The translations under genes were made by a program, and so were the position numbers. Source: an uncultured Pseudomonadota bacterium (GTDB lineage Bacteria > Myxococcota_A > UBA796 > JAFGLY01). Taken from it: a stretch of DNA of 56,016 nucleotides. Of the stretch, positions 25,722 through 33,445 are shown piece by piece. The DNA is taken from positions 1 to 56,016 of the forward strand of contig CALDOK010000124.1 in the NCBI GenBank assembly GCA_937912125.1, given 5' to 3'. The notes beneath the pieces were generated by a model. It did no database searches, was not told the DNA's origin, and saw only the letters and a program-made list of their open reading frames with translations. Within the stretch, counting starts at the first letter, position 1, and each line of letters opens with the position of its first letter.

Positions 25722-27662
25722 ATGACCTCCAGCTCCGTCCTCATCCTGGCCGCGCTGTCCCTCAACCTCACCGCGGCCCTCGGGCAGGACGAGACGGAGA
25801 CCGCAGCGGGCGAGCCCGAACCCACAGTCGAGCAGCCCCCGGTCCAGGGACAGGCCACAGAGGTCGAGCCTGCGGCCGTGGCCGAGCCGGCGCTTGCGCC
25901 CGAAGCCCCAGCGGTGGTCGAGCCGGCGCCTGATGCCCCAGCGGTGGTCGAGCCGGCGCCCCAACCCGAGGTTCAAGCCGAGGTTCAGCCCGAGCCTGAT
26001 CCAGCGGCCAAGGCGATGGTCGAAGCCCAGCCCACCCCAGAGCACCAGTCGGTCGAGGCGCCCACACAGGAGCTGGCGGCCGAACCGAGCGCTCCCGAGC
26101 GGGACCTCGACTTCGATCTCGAAGGCTACTACCGGGTCCGCGGGCATGCCTTCCCCGGCTTCTTCGAAGACAGCGAGGGTTGGCCATCCTACATGCAGCA
26201 CCGCCTGCGCTTGAGCCCGGTGATCTCGTACAAGGGTGACACCAAGGTCCAGCTCGAGATCGACGCACTGGACGACGTAGTCTGGGGCGACAACGCCAGC
26301 CTGGCGGCCACCTCCCTGTTCGCCGGCTCGCCCTCGAACACGGACATCGAGGGCGGCGAGGTGGGCAGCCTGAAGCTCAACCGCGCCTGGATGGAGTTCC
26401 CCATCCCCATCGGGGTGATGCGCGTCGGTCGTCAGCCCTCCGACTGGGGCCTGGGCCTGCTGGCCAACGACGGTGACGGCTTCGACGACAACTTTGGCGA
26501 GAACCACTACGGCGCCACCTACGATCGCATCCTCTTCGCCACCCGCCCCCTTGCGGTGGTCCAGGGCATCCTGGGCCGCGAAGACAGCGGGCTGCCCCTC
26601 ATCTTCGCCGTGGGCATGGACCGCCTGGTGGAAGACCCCCTGCACCAGTACTACGGCTTCGCCTGCGACCCCGGCCTCACCGAGGCCGACGACGACTTCG
26701 ACACCGCCTGTGACAGCGACGGCGACGGGGTGACCGACCTGGACCACGGCTACTCCGACGACGAGCGCGTCGCCTCGGAGCGCCAGGAGGACTGGTGGGC
26801 CGAGCAGGTCGATGACGTCTACGAGCTGGTCTACGTCCTGGTCCTCAAGGGCGAGGACATGGAGATCCTCGGCGCTCCTGGCAAGCTGATCACCGGCGCC
26901 TACATGGTGCATCGCAAGCAGCAGGAGACAAACTCCAACGTCGTGATCATCGACTACTACCTCAACGCCAAGGTGCACGGCGTCCTGGCGCAGTTCGAGG
27001 GGCTGACCATCCAGGGCGACACCTCCGCCATCACCCTGCCCGGGGCCTACGACCCCTACGGTGATCTGGACAACCCGCTCAACAAGCACGCAGACATCTG
27101 GGGCTACGTGGGCCGCCTGGGCTGGGAGAACGACCTGATCACGGCGCTGGTGGAGACCGGCTACGCCTCCGGCGACGACTACGTGGCCGACGAAGCCTTC
27201 ACCGGCCGCCCGCTGCATGCCGACTTCAACGCCGGCCTGTTGATCTACGAGGAGATCCTGGCCAGGGTCTCCGCGGCCACCTGGACCGAGGGGGCCGAGG
27301 GCCTGTGGTCCAAGGGTGGGGTCTACAACTCCCGCTACGTCTTCCCACAGGTCACGGTGCGCCCCATGGACAACACCGAGATCATCGCCGGCTGGCTGAT
27401 GGCGTGGCCCGACAAGCCCGACGGCTCGCGTATCCTCTGCGCCAAGGGCGACGATGTGGACTGCGCCGAGTACAAGGCCACCGCCGCGAACCTCGGCTGG
27501 GAAGCCGACCTGGCCATCAAGCACACCTGGCGGGAGCACATGCTGTTCAGCCTCGAGGCGGCCTACGCCCAGACCACCGACCGCATCCCCGTGGAGAAGG
27601 CCGATCTGAGCCCCGATGGGCGCTTCTTCACCCTGCAGTCGCGGGTCGCCTACGAGTTCTAG
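25722..27662 (+). CDS. outer-membrane beta-barrel protein with Pro/Glu/Ala-rich N-terminal linker
   Basis: A 646-residue exported protein. A signal peptide (about 1-21, ending A-L-G-Q) precedes a low-complexity Glu/Pro/Ala/Val linker to about residue 125, then a barrel-like domain with alternating hydrophobic strands (Y-Y-R-V-R-G-H-A, V-G-R-Q-P-S-D-W-G-L-G-L-L, V-A-Y-E-F). The final aromatic residue and the strand before it match outer-membrane insertion signals. A TIGR04551-like myxobacterial outer-membrane family is possible but unconfirmed. An Asp-rich stretch (D-S-D-G-D-G-V-T-D-L-D) in an extracellular loop could bind calcium. ATG 25722 is preferred to an in-frame GTG at 25713. Solute specificity is unknown. 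Confidence 0.75.
   Translation: MTSSSVLILAALSLNLTAALGQDETETAAGEPEPTVEQPPVQGQATEVEPAAVAEPALAPEAPAVVEPAPDAPAVVEPAPQPEVQAEVQPEPDPAAKAMVEAQPTPEHQSVEAPTQELAAEPSAPERDLDFDLEGYYRVRGHAFPGFFEDSEGWPSYMQHRLRLSPVISYKGDTKVQLEIDALDDVVWGDNASLAATSLFAGSPSNTDIEGGEVGSLKLNRAWMEFPIPIGVMRVGRQPSDWGLGLLANDGDGFDDNFGENHYGATYDRILFATRPLAVVQGILGREDSGLPLIFAVGMDRLVEDPLHQYYGFACDPGLTEADDDFDTACDSDGDGVTDLDHGYSDDERVASERQEDWWAEQVDDVYELVYVLVLKGEDMEILGAPGKLITGAYMVHRKQQETNSNVVIIDYYLNAKVHGVLAQFEGLTIQGDTSAITLPGAYDPYGDLDNPLNKHADIWGYVGRLGWENDLITALVETGYASGDDYVADEAFTGRPLHADFNAGLLIYEEILARVSAATWTEGAEGLWSKGGVYNSRYVFPQVTVRPMDNTEIIAGWLMAWPDKPDGSRILCAKGDDVDCAEYKATAANLGWEADLAIKHTWREHMLFSLEAAYAQTTDRIPVEKADLSPDGRFFTLQSRVAYEF
25905..25960 (+). repeat. 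26-bp direct repeat in the linker coding region
   Basis: Two identical 26-bp copies (25905-25930 and 25935-25960), 30 bp apart, encode A-P-A-V-V-E-P-A-P. They probably arose by slippage and could vary in number. Confidence 0.8.
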
Positions 27663-27707
27663 CGGGTCGCCGTCCGTCCGCCCGGGTCGCCGTGATAGAT
27701 CCCAGCG

Positions 27708-28883
27708 GTGAGACCCCGTCCCCTCCCCGCTCCCGGCCCCTTCGAACGCGTCGATGAGCGCGACACCATCTTCTCACGGGCGCGCCTGGTGGTGGGCTCC
27801 GCCTTGCACCGGGCCTACTACGCCGGGCGCCCCGAGCACCGGCACGCCGATGACCGCACCCGGGGGCTGCGGCCCCTGGCCACCCCGGGGGGGCAGCGCT
27901 TCGAGCCCTTGGCGGCGGCGCTGGTGCAGGCTTGCTTCGAGGCCTCGGATCTGCTGGCCGAGGCGGTGGAGCGCGATGACCACCCGTCCACGGCACGAGG
28001 CCTGGGGCCTGGCGACCCGCCCGAACCCCAGGCCTGGCCTCGCCTCGACCCCAGCTCCGATCCGGCGGCCTTGGCCGCGTCCATCAAGGCCGCGGCGTCG
28101 TTTCTCGGAGCGGTGGACGTGGGCATCGCGCCCCTCGAGCCCGGCTTCGTCTACTCCCACCGGGGGCGGCCCCTCGAGCGCCACGGCGAGGTCATCGTTC
28201 TGCCCCACCGCGTGGCCATCGTCCTGGTCTTTCCCATGCGCGAGCCCTGGGTCGGCACCAGCCCCGAGCTCCCCGCCACCGCCGAGACAGCGCGGGTGTA
28301 TCAGCAGACCTCGGCTGCCTGCTTCGTGCTGGCCCGCTCCCTGCAGCGGCTCGGGGTCGATGCGCGCGCCCACGTCGACTCCAACTACCTGGTGATGTGC
28401 CCGCCCCTCGCCGTGCTGGCGGGCCTGGGCGAGCTCGGGCGCAACGGGCTGCTGGTGCACCGCCGGCTGGGCCCTGCGGTGCGCCTTGGGGTGGTCACCG
28501 CCGACGTGGCCCTGCCCCCCGATCAGCCCGAGTGCCACGGGGTGGCCGCGTTCTGCCAGGGCTGCGCCAAGTGCGCGGAGCACTGCCCAGCCGGCGCCAT
28601 CCCCGAGGGTCCCACCACCCGCACAGGGGGCGCGGACCGCTGGCCCCTGCAGGCCGAGCGCTGCTACCACTTCTGGCGTTCCCAGGGTTCGGACTGCGGC
28701 GTCTGCGTGCGCACCTGTCCCTTCACCAAGCCCGACACACCCGTACACAGCGCGGTGCGACGGGTCATCCGGCGCACCACCATGCTGAACCGCCTGGTGT
28801 TGCTCGCGGACGATCTGGTCTACGGCCACCGCCCGCGTCGCTGGCGCTTCCCCTCGCCTCCTCTGCACCGCGAAGGGCAGTGA
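27708..28883 (+). CDS. RdhA/QueG-like double [4Fe-4S] cluster protein
   Basis: A 391-residue cytoplasmic protein. Two ferredoxin-type clusters are visible: C283-x2-C286-x2-C289-x3-C293-P and C319-x10-C330-x2-C333-x3-C337-P. Before them, G-E-L-G-R-N-G-L-L-V-H followed by G-P-A-V-R-L-G-V-V-T resembles the core of reductive dehalogenase-like and epoxyqueuosine-reductase-like proteins. There is no Tat signal or membrane anchor gene, so it is unlikely to be a respiratory dehalogenase. A corrinoid-dependent or other redox role is possible, but cobalamin binding cannot be judged by eye. It starts at GTG and shares a GTGA overlap with the tRNA-modification gene downstream, which favours a link to tRNA or cofactor chemistry. 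Confidence 0.75.
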   Translation: MRPRPLPAPGPFERVDERDTIFSRARLVVGSALHRAYYAGRPEHRHADDRTRGLRPLATPGGQRFEPLAAALVQACFEASDLLAEAVERDDHPSTARGLGPGDPPEPQAWPRLDPSSDPAALAASIKAAASFLGAVDVGIAPLEPGFVYSHRGRPLERHGEVIVLPHRVAIVLVFPMREPWVGTSPELPATAETARVYQQTSAACFVLARSLQRLGVDARAHVDSNYLVMCPPLAVLAGLGELGRNGLLVHRRLGPAVRLGVVTADVALPPDQPECHGVAAFCQGCAKCAEHCPAGAIPEGPTTRTGGADRWPLQAERCYHFWRSQGSDCGVCVRTCPFTKPDTPVHSAVRRVIRRTTMLNRLVLLADDLVYGHRPRRWRFPSPPLHREGQ

Positions 28884-29533
28884 CCGACGTCGCCCCCAGA
28901 GCCCGCTGTGGGGCCTGTGGACGCCCACAGGCGGTGTGCCTGTGCGCCGCCATCCACCCTGAGACATCCAGGGTGGTCATCGGCGTGCTGCAGCATCCCC
29001 GGGAAGCGCGGGTGTCCAAGGGCACCGGCGCCCTGCTGCCCCTGGCCTTGCGCGACGCCTTCATCGTCAGGGGCATAGGGCTGGACGAAGATCCTCTGCT
29101 GGCAGCCCAGATCGCTCGCTTCCCCGCCGGCTCGGTGGGCCTGCTGTTCCCGGAGCAGGCCGTCGACATCCGGCAGGCGCCCGCGGCTCTGGCCTGCCTG
29201 CTGGTGCCTGACGGCACGTGGTCCCAGGCCCGCTGCATCCTCGGCGCCAGCCCCAGACTGGGGGCGCTCCCCCGCTATGCGCTCCCCGCGGGCGTCCAGG
29301 GATCGTTCCCCATCCGACGCCCCGCAGGCCCCGGTCGGGTCAGCACCCTCGAGGCGGTGGTGGCCGCCCTGCGCGTCCTGGAGGGCGATCCTGGGGCCTA
29401 CCAGGCTTGCCTGTCGCTGCAGGCCGAGCTGGTGCGGGTGCAGGTGGAACAAATGCGCGCCCGTGACGCCCACCACCCTGCCCTGGGTACCGGGTCCTGG
29501 AGGCCGCGCAAGGGCGGGGGAACGGAGGTATAG
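28880..29533 (+). CDS. DTW-domain tRNA-uridine aminocarboxypropyltransferase-like protein
   Basis: A 217-residue protein of the DTW/TapT (YfiP) family, which transfers the aminocarboxypropyl group of SAM to uridine in tRNA. N-terminal Cys residues (R-C-G-A-C-G-R-P-Q-A-V-C-L-C) match the zinc-binding start of the family. V-P-D-G-T-W-S-Q-A-R is the DTW motif, with Gly inserted as in many members. S-T-L-E-A-V follows later, as in homologues. GTG 28880 overlaps the TGA of the iron-sulfur gene and places the Cys motif at the N-terminus; the long upstream frame extension is a shadow of that gene. Confidence 0.85.
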   Translation: MTDVAPRARCGACGRPQAVCLCAAIHPETSRVVIGVLQHPREARVSKGTGALLPLALRDAFIVRGIGLDEDPLLAAQIARFPAGSVGLLFPEQAVDIRQAPAALACLLVPDGTWSQARCILGASPRLGALPRYALPAGVQGSFPIRRPAGPGRVSTLEAVVAALRVLEGDPGAYQACLSLQAELVRVQVEQMRARDAHHPALGTGSWRPRKGGGTEV

Positions 29534-29551
29534 GAGCAGCGGAGGTTTCCC

Positions 29552-31456
29552 ATGCGCGCCTGTCTCTCCCTCGGCCTGTCCTGCCTGATCCTGCTCGCCA
29601 CCGGCTGCCCCTCGCCCACCGACACGGCGGTCGAGCCCGAGCCCGGTCCTCTGATGGCCGGCTTCTCCCAGGCGCGTATTCCTGCCCCCGTGGGCATCGG
29701 CACCGCAGGCTACGGCCCGGCCTCCGCCGACTCCGAGTCGCCCTACTCGGAGATCTACCCGGCCACAACCACCATCCACGGCCACCCCTCGGCCAAGGTC
29801 ACCGTGATCTCCAGGGGCCCCGGCTTCGAGCAGATCTACATCAGCTGGGCCGCCGTGGGCGTGTTCCAGCAGCTGCGCATCGCCCTTGTGCACGAGCTCG
29901 AGGATCGCCTGGGCCGCCCCATGGACGACGTGGTGATCTGGGGCGCCACCCACACCCACGCCGGCCCGGGCCGCGTGGTGGACGCCGGCGGTCCCTTCGA
30001 TCTCATCGCCGACAAGTTCTTCCCGGAGTTCTACGAGCGCTTGATGGACACGCTGGCCGACCAGGTAGAGGCCGCCTACGCCGATCTGCAACCAGCCCGC
30101 ATCGGCTACACCTTCGCCAGCGCCCCCGACGCCCACAACGATCGGCGCTGCGAGGACGGCGGAGAGGACTACAAGAACTCCACCATCCCGATCATCGCGG
30201 TGGAGCGAGACGGCCAGATCGACGGCCTGGTCCTGGCCTTCGCCATCCACGGCACCGTGCTGGACGCCGACGCCCTGACCCTGAGCGGCGATGTGGCGGG
30301 AGGCATCGAGCAGGCGGTGGCGGACGGCTTCGACCACCCGGTACAGGTCAGCATGTTCGACAGCTGGGGGGCCGACATGTCCCCGGGCAGCCCAGACATC
30401 ACCGCCGCCGAAGGTGCCGAGCTTCCCGACGGCTACGACCGGCACGAGCAGGTGGGCATGGAGGTGGCCCAGCAGGTCCACGCCGTGCTGGGGGACATCG
30501 TCTTCGATGCTGAGCCCACCCTGCGCTCCCAGACCTACCGGGTTCACATCGACCGCGAGTACATCGGCTACGACGACGACACCTTCGAGTACGACTACGG
30601 CGGAGTGTATTGCGGGCTCAGCGGCGACGCCGACTGCGACGCTTCCACCATCGAAGAGACGCTGGACCACATCTGCGTGCCCTTCAACGAAGACTACCCC
30701 GCCCCCAACCAGACCTTGTTCACCGTCGGCCAGCTGGGCGATCTGTACTTCACCACCTTCACGGGCGAGCCCGGCACGGAGCTGGCCGAGAAGATCATGG
30801 CGGGCATGACCGCCCACGACGAAGTCAGCGACACCATGTTCCTGGGCTACACACAGGACTACCTGGGCTACTCCATCCTCGAGGACGACTGGTGGCAGGG
30901 TGGCTACGAAGCCTCGGGCGCGTTGTGGGGCCCCCGCCAGGGTGAGTACCTGAGCAACCTGGCCATCGACGCCTTCGATCACTTCATGGGCGGCGCGGCC
31001 TTCCCCCCCCAGCCTGATCCAGTGCAACCCTTCATCGTCTCCGACTACGATCCCGTCCAGGTGCCAGCCGCCCTCGACCCGGGCGCAGTGATCCAGGACG
31101 TGGAACCAAGCTACCGGGCCACCGATGTCGTGAGCTTCATCGTGGCCGGCGACGACCCCTGGGTGGGCGCCCCCACGGCCTACCTCGAGACCGCCAGCGG
31201 CGAGCCCGTGCTGCGCCCTGGCGGCATCCCGGCCGACTCGGACAGCTACCTGTTCTGGGTGCAGCTCGCGGTCGACCCCAGCTGGGAAGACGACGCCAGC
31301 GAGCGCAGCTTCGCCTGGGAGTTCTCCATGCCGGTGGCCCACCACTACCCCATCTCGGATCTCGCCCTGGGCGGCGACTACCGGCTGCGGGTGCAGATCC
31401 CCCGGGCCGACGGCAGCGTGGACGAGGCGGTGTCGGGCGTCTTCAGCGTGCTCTAG
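29552..31456 (+). CDS. neutral/alkaline ceramidase-like lipoprotein
   Basis: A 634-residue lipoprotein (signal peptide ends L-L-A-T-G-C, then an acidic linker). The body matches the N-terminal domain of neutral/alkaline non-lysosomal ceramidases: I-W-G-A-T-H-T-H-A-G-P-G with the zinc-binding pair His134/His136, and a later G-D-V-A-G-G-I-E segment near the nucleophile region. The family cleaves N-acyl sphingosine, but many bacterial members act on unknown amides, so the substrate is open. The C-terminal part (from about 470) is beta-rich. A clear GGAGG lies before the ATG. It converges with the SRPBCC gene, with six bases between the stops. Confidence 0.83.
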   Translation: MRACLSLGLSCLILLATGCPSPTDTAVEPEPGPLMAGFSQARIPAPVGIGTAGYGPASADSESPYSEIYPATTTIHGHPSAKVTVISRGPGFEQIYISWAAVGVFQQLRIALVHELEDRLGRPMDDVVIWGATHTHAGPGRVVDAGGPFDLIADKFFPEFYERLMDTLADQVEAAYADLQPARIGYTFASAPDAHNDRRCEDGGEDYKNSTIPIIAVERDGQIDGLVLAFAIHGTVLDADALTLSGDVAGGIEQAVADGFDHPVQVSMFDSWGADMSPGSPDITAAEGAELPDGYDRHEQVGMEVAQQVHAVLGDIVFDAEPTLRSQTYRVHIDREYIGYDDDTFEYDYGGVYCGLSGDADCDASTIEETLDHICVPFNEDYPAPNQTLFTVGQLGDLYFTTFTGEPGTELAEKIMAGMTAHDEVSDTMFLGYTQDYLGYSILEDDWWQGGYEASGALWGPRQGEYLSNLAIDAFDHFMGGAAFPPQPDPVQPFIVSDYDPVQVPAALDPGAVIQDVEPSYRATDVVSFIVAGDDPWVGAPTAYLETASGEPVLRPGGIPADSDSYLFWVQLAVDPSWEDDASERSFAWEFSMPVAHHYPISDLALGGDYRLRVQIPRADGSVDEAVSGVFSVL

Positions 31457-31462
31457 CCTGAC

Positions 31463-31957
31463 CTATTCCGGCAGCTTGCCGCTCTTCAGCCACCGCTTGG
31501 CGAAGGCCTCGCGCTTCTTGGCACCAGCCAGGATCGCCGGCTCGGCCTTCTTCTCGAGCACCCTGCCCACAACGGGGACCTTGACGTTCAGCTCCCACTC
31601 CATGTGGTAGCGGGTGCCGCCGCTGGGGGTGGCGAAGAGCTGGTGTCGGCCCTTGACGTCGATGCCCTTCTCGTGGGGCGAGACCCGCCACCAGCGGCTG
31701 CCGGGCTGCGCCAGGTCCCACTGATAGTGCAGCTCGCTGGGGACCTCGCGGGGCTTGGCGCCTGGGATCCGGTTGGGCCCCACCTGGTCGATGCGCAGGT
31801 GCAGGCTGGTCTCGCTGCGCTCGAGCTCGAGGGTGTCCGCCCGCAGCTGACCCTGGTGTACGGCCTCGTCGGCCAGGAAGGGGCCATGGGTGAACAGGCG
31901 CAAGACCCGCTCTACGGGGTCGTCGAAGAACAGGTCGATAGAGAACGTGCGTGCCAT
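31463..31957 (-). CDS. SRPBCC (START-like) protein, possibly DUF2505
   Basis: A 164-residue cytoplasmic protein. The start M-A-R-T-F-S-I-D-L-F-F-D-D-P-V-E-R-V and the alternating strands ending in a long C-terminal helix fit the SRPBCC helix-grip fold, perhaps the DUF2505 family. Such proteins bind hydrophobic ligands or lipids; no ligand can be named. ATG 31957 has GGAGG upstream and replaces a longer frame starting at 32020. It stands alone on the minus strand and is divergent from the dolichol-kinase-like gene. Confidence 0.72.
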   Translation of the reverse strand: MARTFSIDLFFDDPVERVLRLFTHGPFLADEAVHQGQLRADTLELERSETSLHLRIDQVGPNRIPGAKPREVPSELHYQWDLAQPGSRWWRVSPHEKGIDVKGRHQLFATPSGGTRYHMEWELNVKVPVVGRVLEKKAEPAILAGAKKREAFAKRWLKSGKLPE

Positions 31958-32073
31958 GGGTTCCTCCAGGGTCGTCACAGTTATTCTCTGGCATCGTGCT
32001 TGACGAGATCCTGGCTGCATCTGACCCCGCGGTCGGTTAGCACCGAGATGCCACCCGTCACACCTGTGTGCCC

Positions 32074-33093
32074 ATGACCACAGCCACCCTCGCCATCGAC
32101 AGCCGCGACCTGGCCCTGGACATCCTCGAGCTGCTCCGGGAGCTCGATCCGGCCCGCTGGTCCGACGAACTCAGCGAGAGCCTCCGGGCCCGCCTCGCAG
32201 AGCTCTCCCTGCGCATCGATGATCTGCTCGAGCTGGCATCCTCCACCGACATCTTCCACCGCGCCCAGATCGATGCCGATCTCCGCATCACCCAGCTCCG
32301 GGAGTCCTGGGCTCGCGTGGCCGAGATCATCGAGGAGCGGGTGCCGGCCCACAGCCTGGGTTCGGCCGACATCCAGGCCGAGTGGATGGCCTTCCGCACG
32401 CAGCTCCAGGGCGCCTATGAAGGCCTGGCCCACGACCTGCGGGACTACGCCATCCACCTGCCCCACCTGCGGCCCACCAACTACGCCCGCAATGTCCTGC
32501 ATGCCGGGGGCGCCGCGGTGTCCATCGCCATCGTGCTGACGCTCTTCCCACGCTACCCCAGCACCGTGCTGTGGGTCGCGGCGGGTGTGGCCGCCACCGG
32601 CTGGACCATGGAAACCAGCCGCCGCCACTTCCGCTTCATGGACACCTTCACCTGGTGGCTGCTGGGCAAGTGCGCGCACCCCCACGAGCGCCACCGCATC
32701 AACTCGGCCACCTGGTTCTCCACGTCGATCTTGATCCTCGCGCTCATCGGATCCCCCCTGCTGGCCACGGTCGCGCTGGCGGTGCTGGGCTTCGCCGATC
32801 CTTCGGCCGCCATCGTCGGCCGCCGCTGGGGCCGCACCAAGCTGCTGCACGGCCGCTCCCTCGAGGGCAGCCTGACCTTCGTGGTGGTCGGCTTCGTGAT
32901 CGCGCTGGCGCTGCTGCTGGGCTTCTTCCCGTCCATCGGCCTGGGATCCGCCGCCGCGCTGTCCCTGGGTGCTGCGGGCCTGGGCGCCGTGGCCGAGGCC
33001 GTGGCCAAGCGCGTGGACGACAACCTCATGGTGCCCCTGGCCGCCGCGGCAGGTGCCGCCGCCATCGCCACCTTCCTGGGCATCGCCATCTGA
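32074..33093 (+). CDS. dolichol/phytol-kinase-like CTP transferase membrane protein
   Basis: A 339-residue protein. The first 130 residues are soluble and helical; then come about seven hydrophobic segments. The core G-F-A-D-P-S-A-A-I-V-G-R-R-W-G followed by R-S-L-E-G-S-L-T-F matches the CTP-dependent lipid kinase branch (dolichol kinase, phytol kinase, yeast diacylglycerol kinase Dgk1) related to CdsA. It probably phosphorylates an isoprenoid or lipid alcohol at the inner membrane. The N-terminal helical extension is unusual and may be a regulatory or oligomerisation domain. ATG 32074 is taken; GTG 32068 is in frame. Confidence 0.75.
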   Translation: MTTATLAIDSRDLALDILELLRELDPARWSDELSESLRARLAELSLRIDDLLELASSTDIFHRAQIDADLRITQLRESWARVAEIIEERVPAHSLGSADIQAEWMAFRTQLQGAYEGLAHDLRDYAIHLPHLRPTNYARNVLHAGGAAVSIAIVLTLFPRYPSTVLWVAAGVAATGWTMETSRRHFRFMDTFTWWLLGKCAHPHERHRINSATWFSTSILILALIGSPLLATVALAVLGFADPSAAIVGRRWGRTKLLHGRSLEGSLTFVVVGFVIALALLLGFFPSIGLGSAAALSLGAAGLGAVAEAVAKRVDDNLMVPLAAAAGAAAIATFLGIAI

Positions 33094-33125
33094 TCCCGTC
33101 GCTTCTTGTCCGGAACGTCGGGATC
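33092..33125 (+). terminator. hairpin at the end of the kinase-like gene
   Basis: GATCCCG (33092-33098) pairs perfectly with CGGGATC (33119-33125), and a second CG/CG pair lies inside. It begins at the stop codon. No T-run follows, so termination is uncertain. Confidence 0.35.
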
Positions 33126-33445
33126 CTGACCGAACCCGAGTCGGCCCACGGCCACTTGGGCGGGCGACGGCGGTCGAGTGCTCGAGTCCGCATGTAGTTG
33201 CAGACCGCGTCGCGGCACCCAAAGCGCTGATACGCCTGGTAGTTCGCCTGTTGTCCTGCGCGCCCGTGGGCTCTGGCGGAGCTGACCATGCCCCCCTGCA
33301 CAGATGGCGCGCAACTCTCGAAACATAACGGATCGAGCGGGGATCACGCACGAAATTCAGCGGACAGAAAGCGTCCTGCGGATCTTGGATCGTTACCCGA
33401 GGTCGGCATACCTGGGGCTCGCCACCGAACCCCCAGGAGCGCCCC
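33094..33445 (+). promoter_or_regulatory. 352-base leader of the nucleotide superoperon
   Basis: This is the only gap above 300 bases. No credible gene is seen in it on either strand, and it is lower in GC than its flanks, as expected for regulatory DNA. Besides the hairpins listed separately it holds CTCGA-11-TCGAG around 33317-33337. I could not match it to a known riboswitch or find a convincing -35/-10 pair. The superoperon promoter should lie here. Confidence 0.6.
33411..33439 (+). promoter_or_regulatory. hairpin covering the guaB ribosome-binding site
   Basis: CCTGGGG (33411-33417) can pair with CCCCAGG (33431-33437) across a 13-base loop. The second arm overlaps the Shine-Dalgarno AGGAG (33435-33439), six bases before the guaB ATG. 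Folding would hide the site, so translation could be controlled here by a protein, a small RNA or a ligand. Confidence 0.45.

Noticed and set aside
27708..28883. Respiratory reductive dehalogenase
   Set aside because: No Tat signal, no membrane anchor gene and a shorter length; only the cluster motifs are shared.
33386..33417. Promoter TTGGAT with ATACCT before guaB
   Set aside because: Both boxes match poorly, and the start point would fall in the hairpin by the ribosome-binding site.
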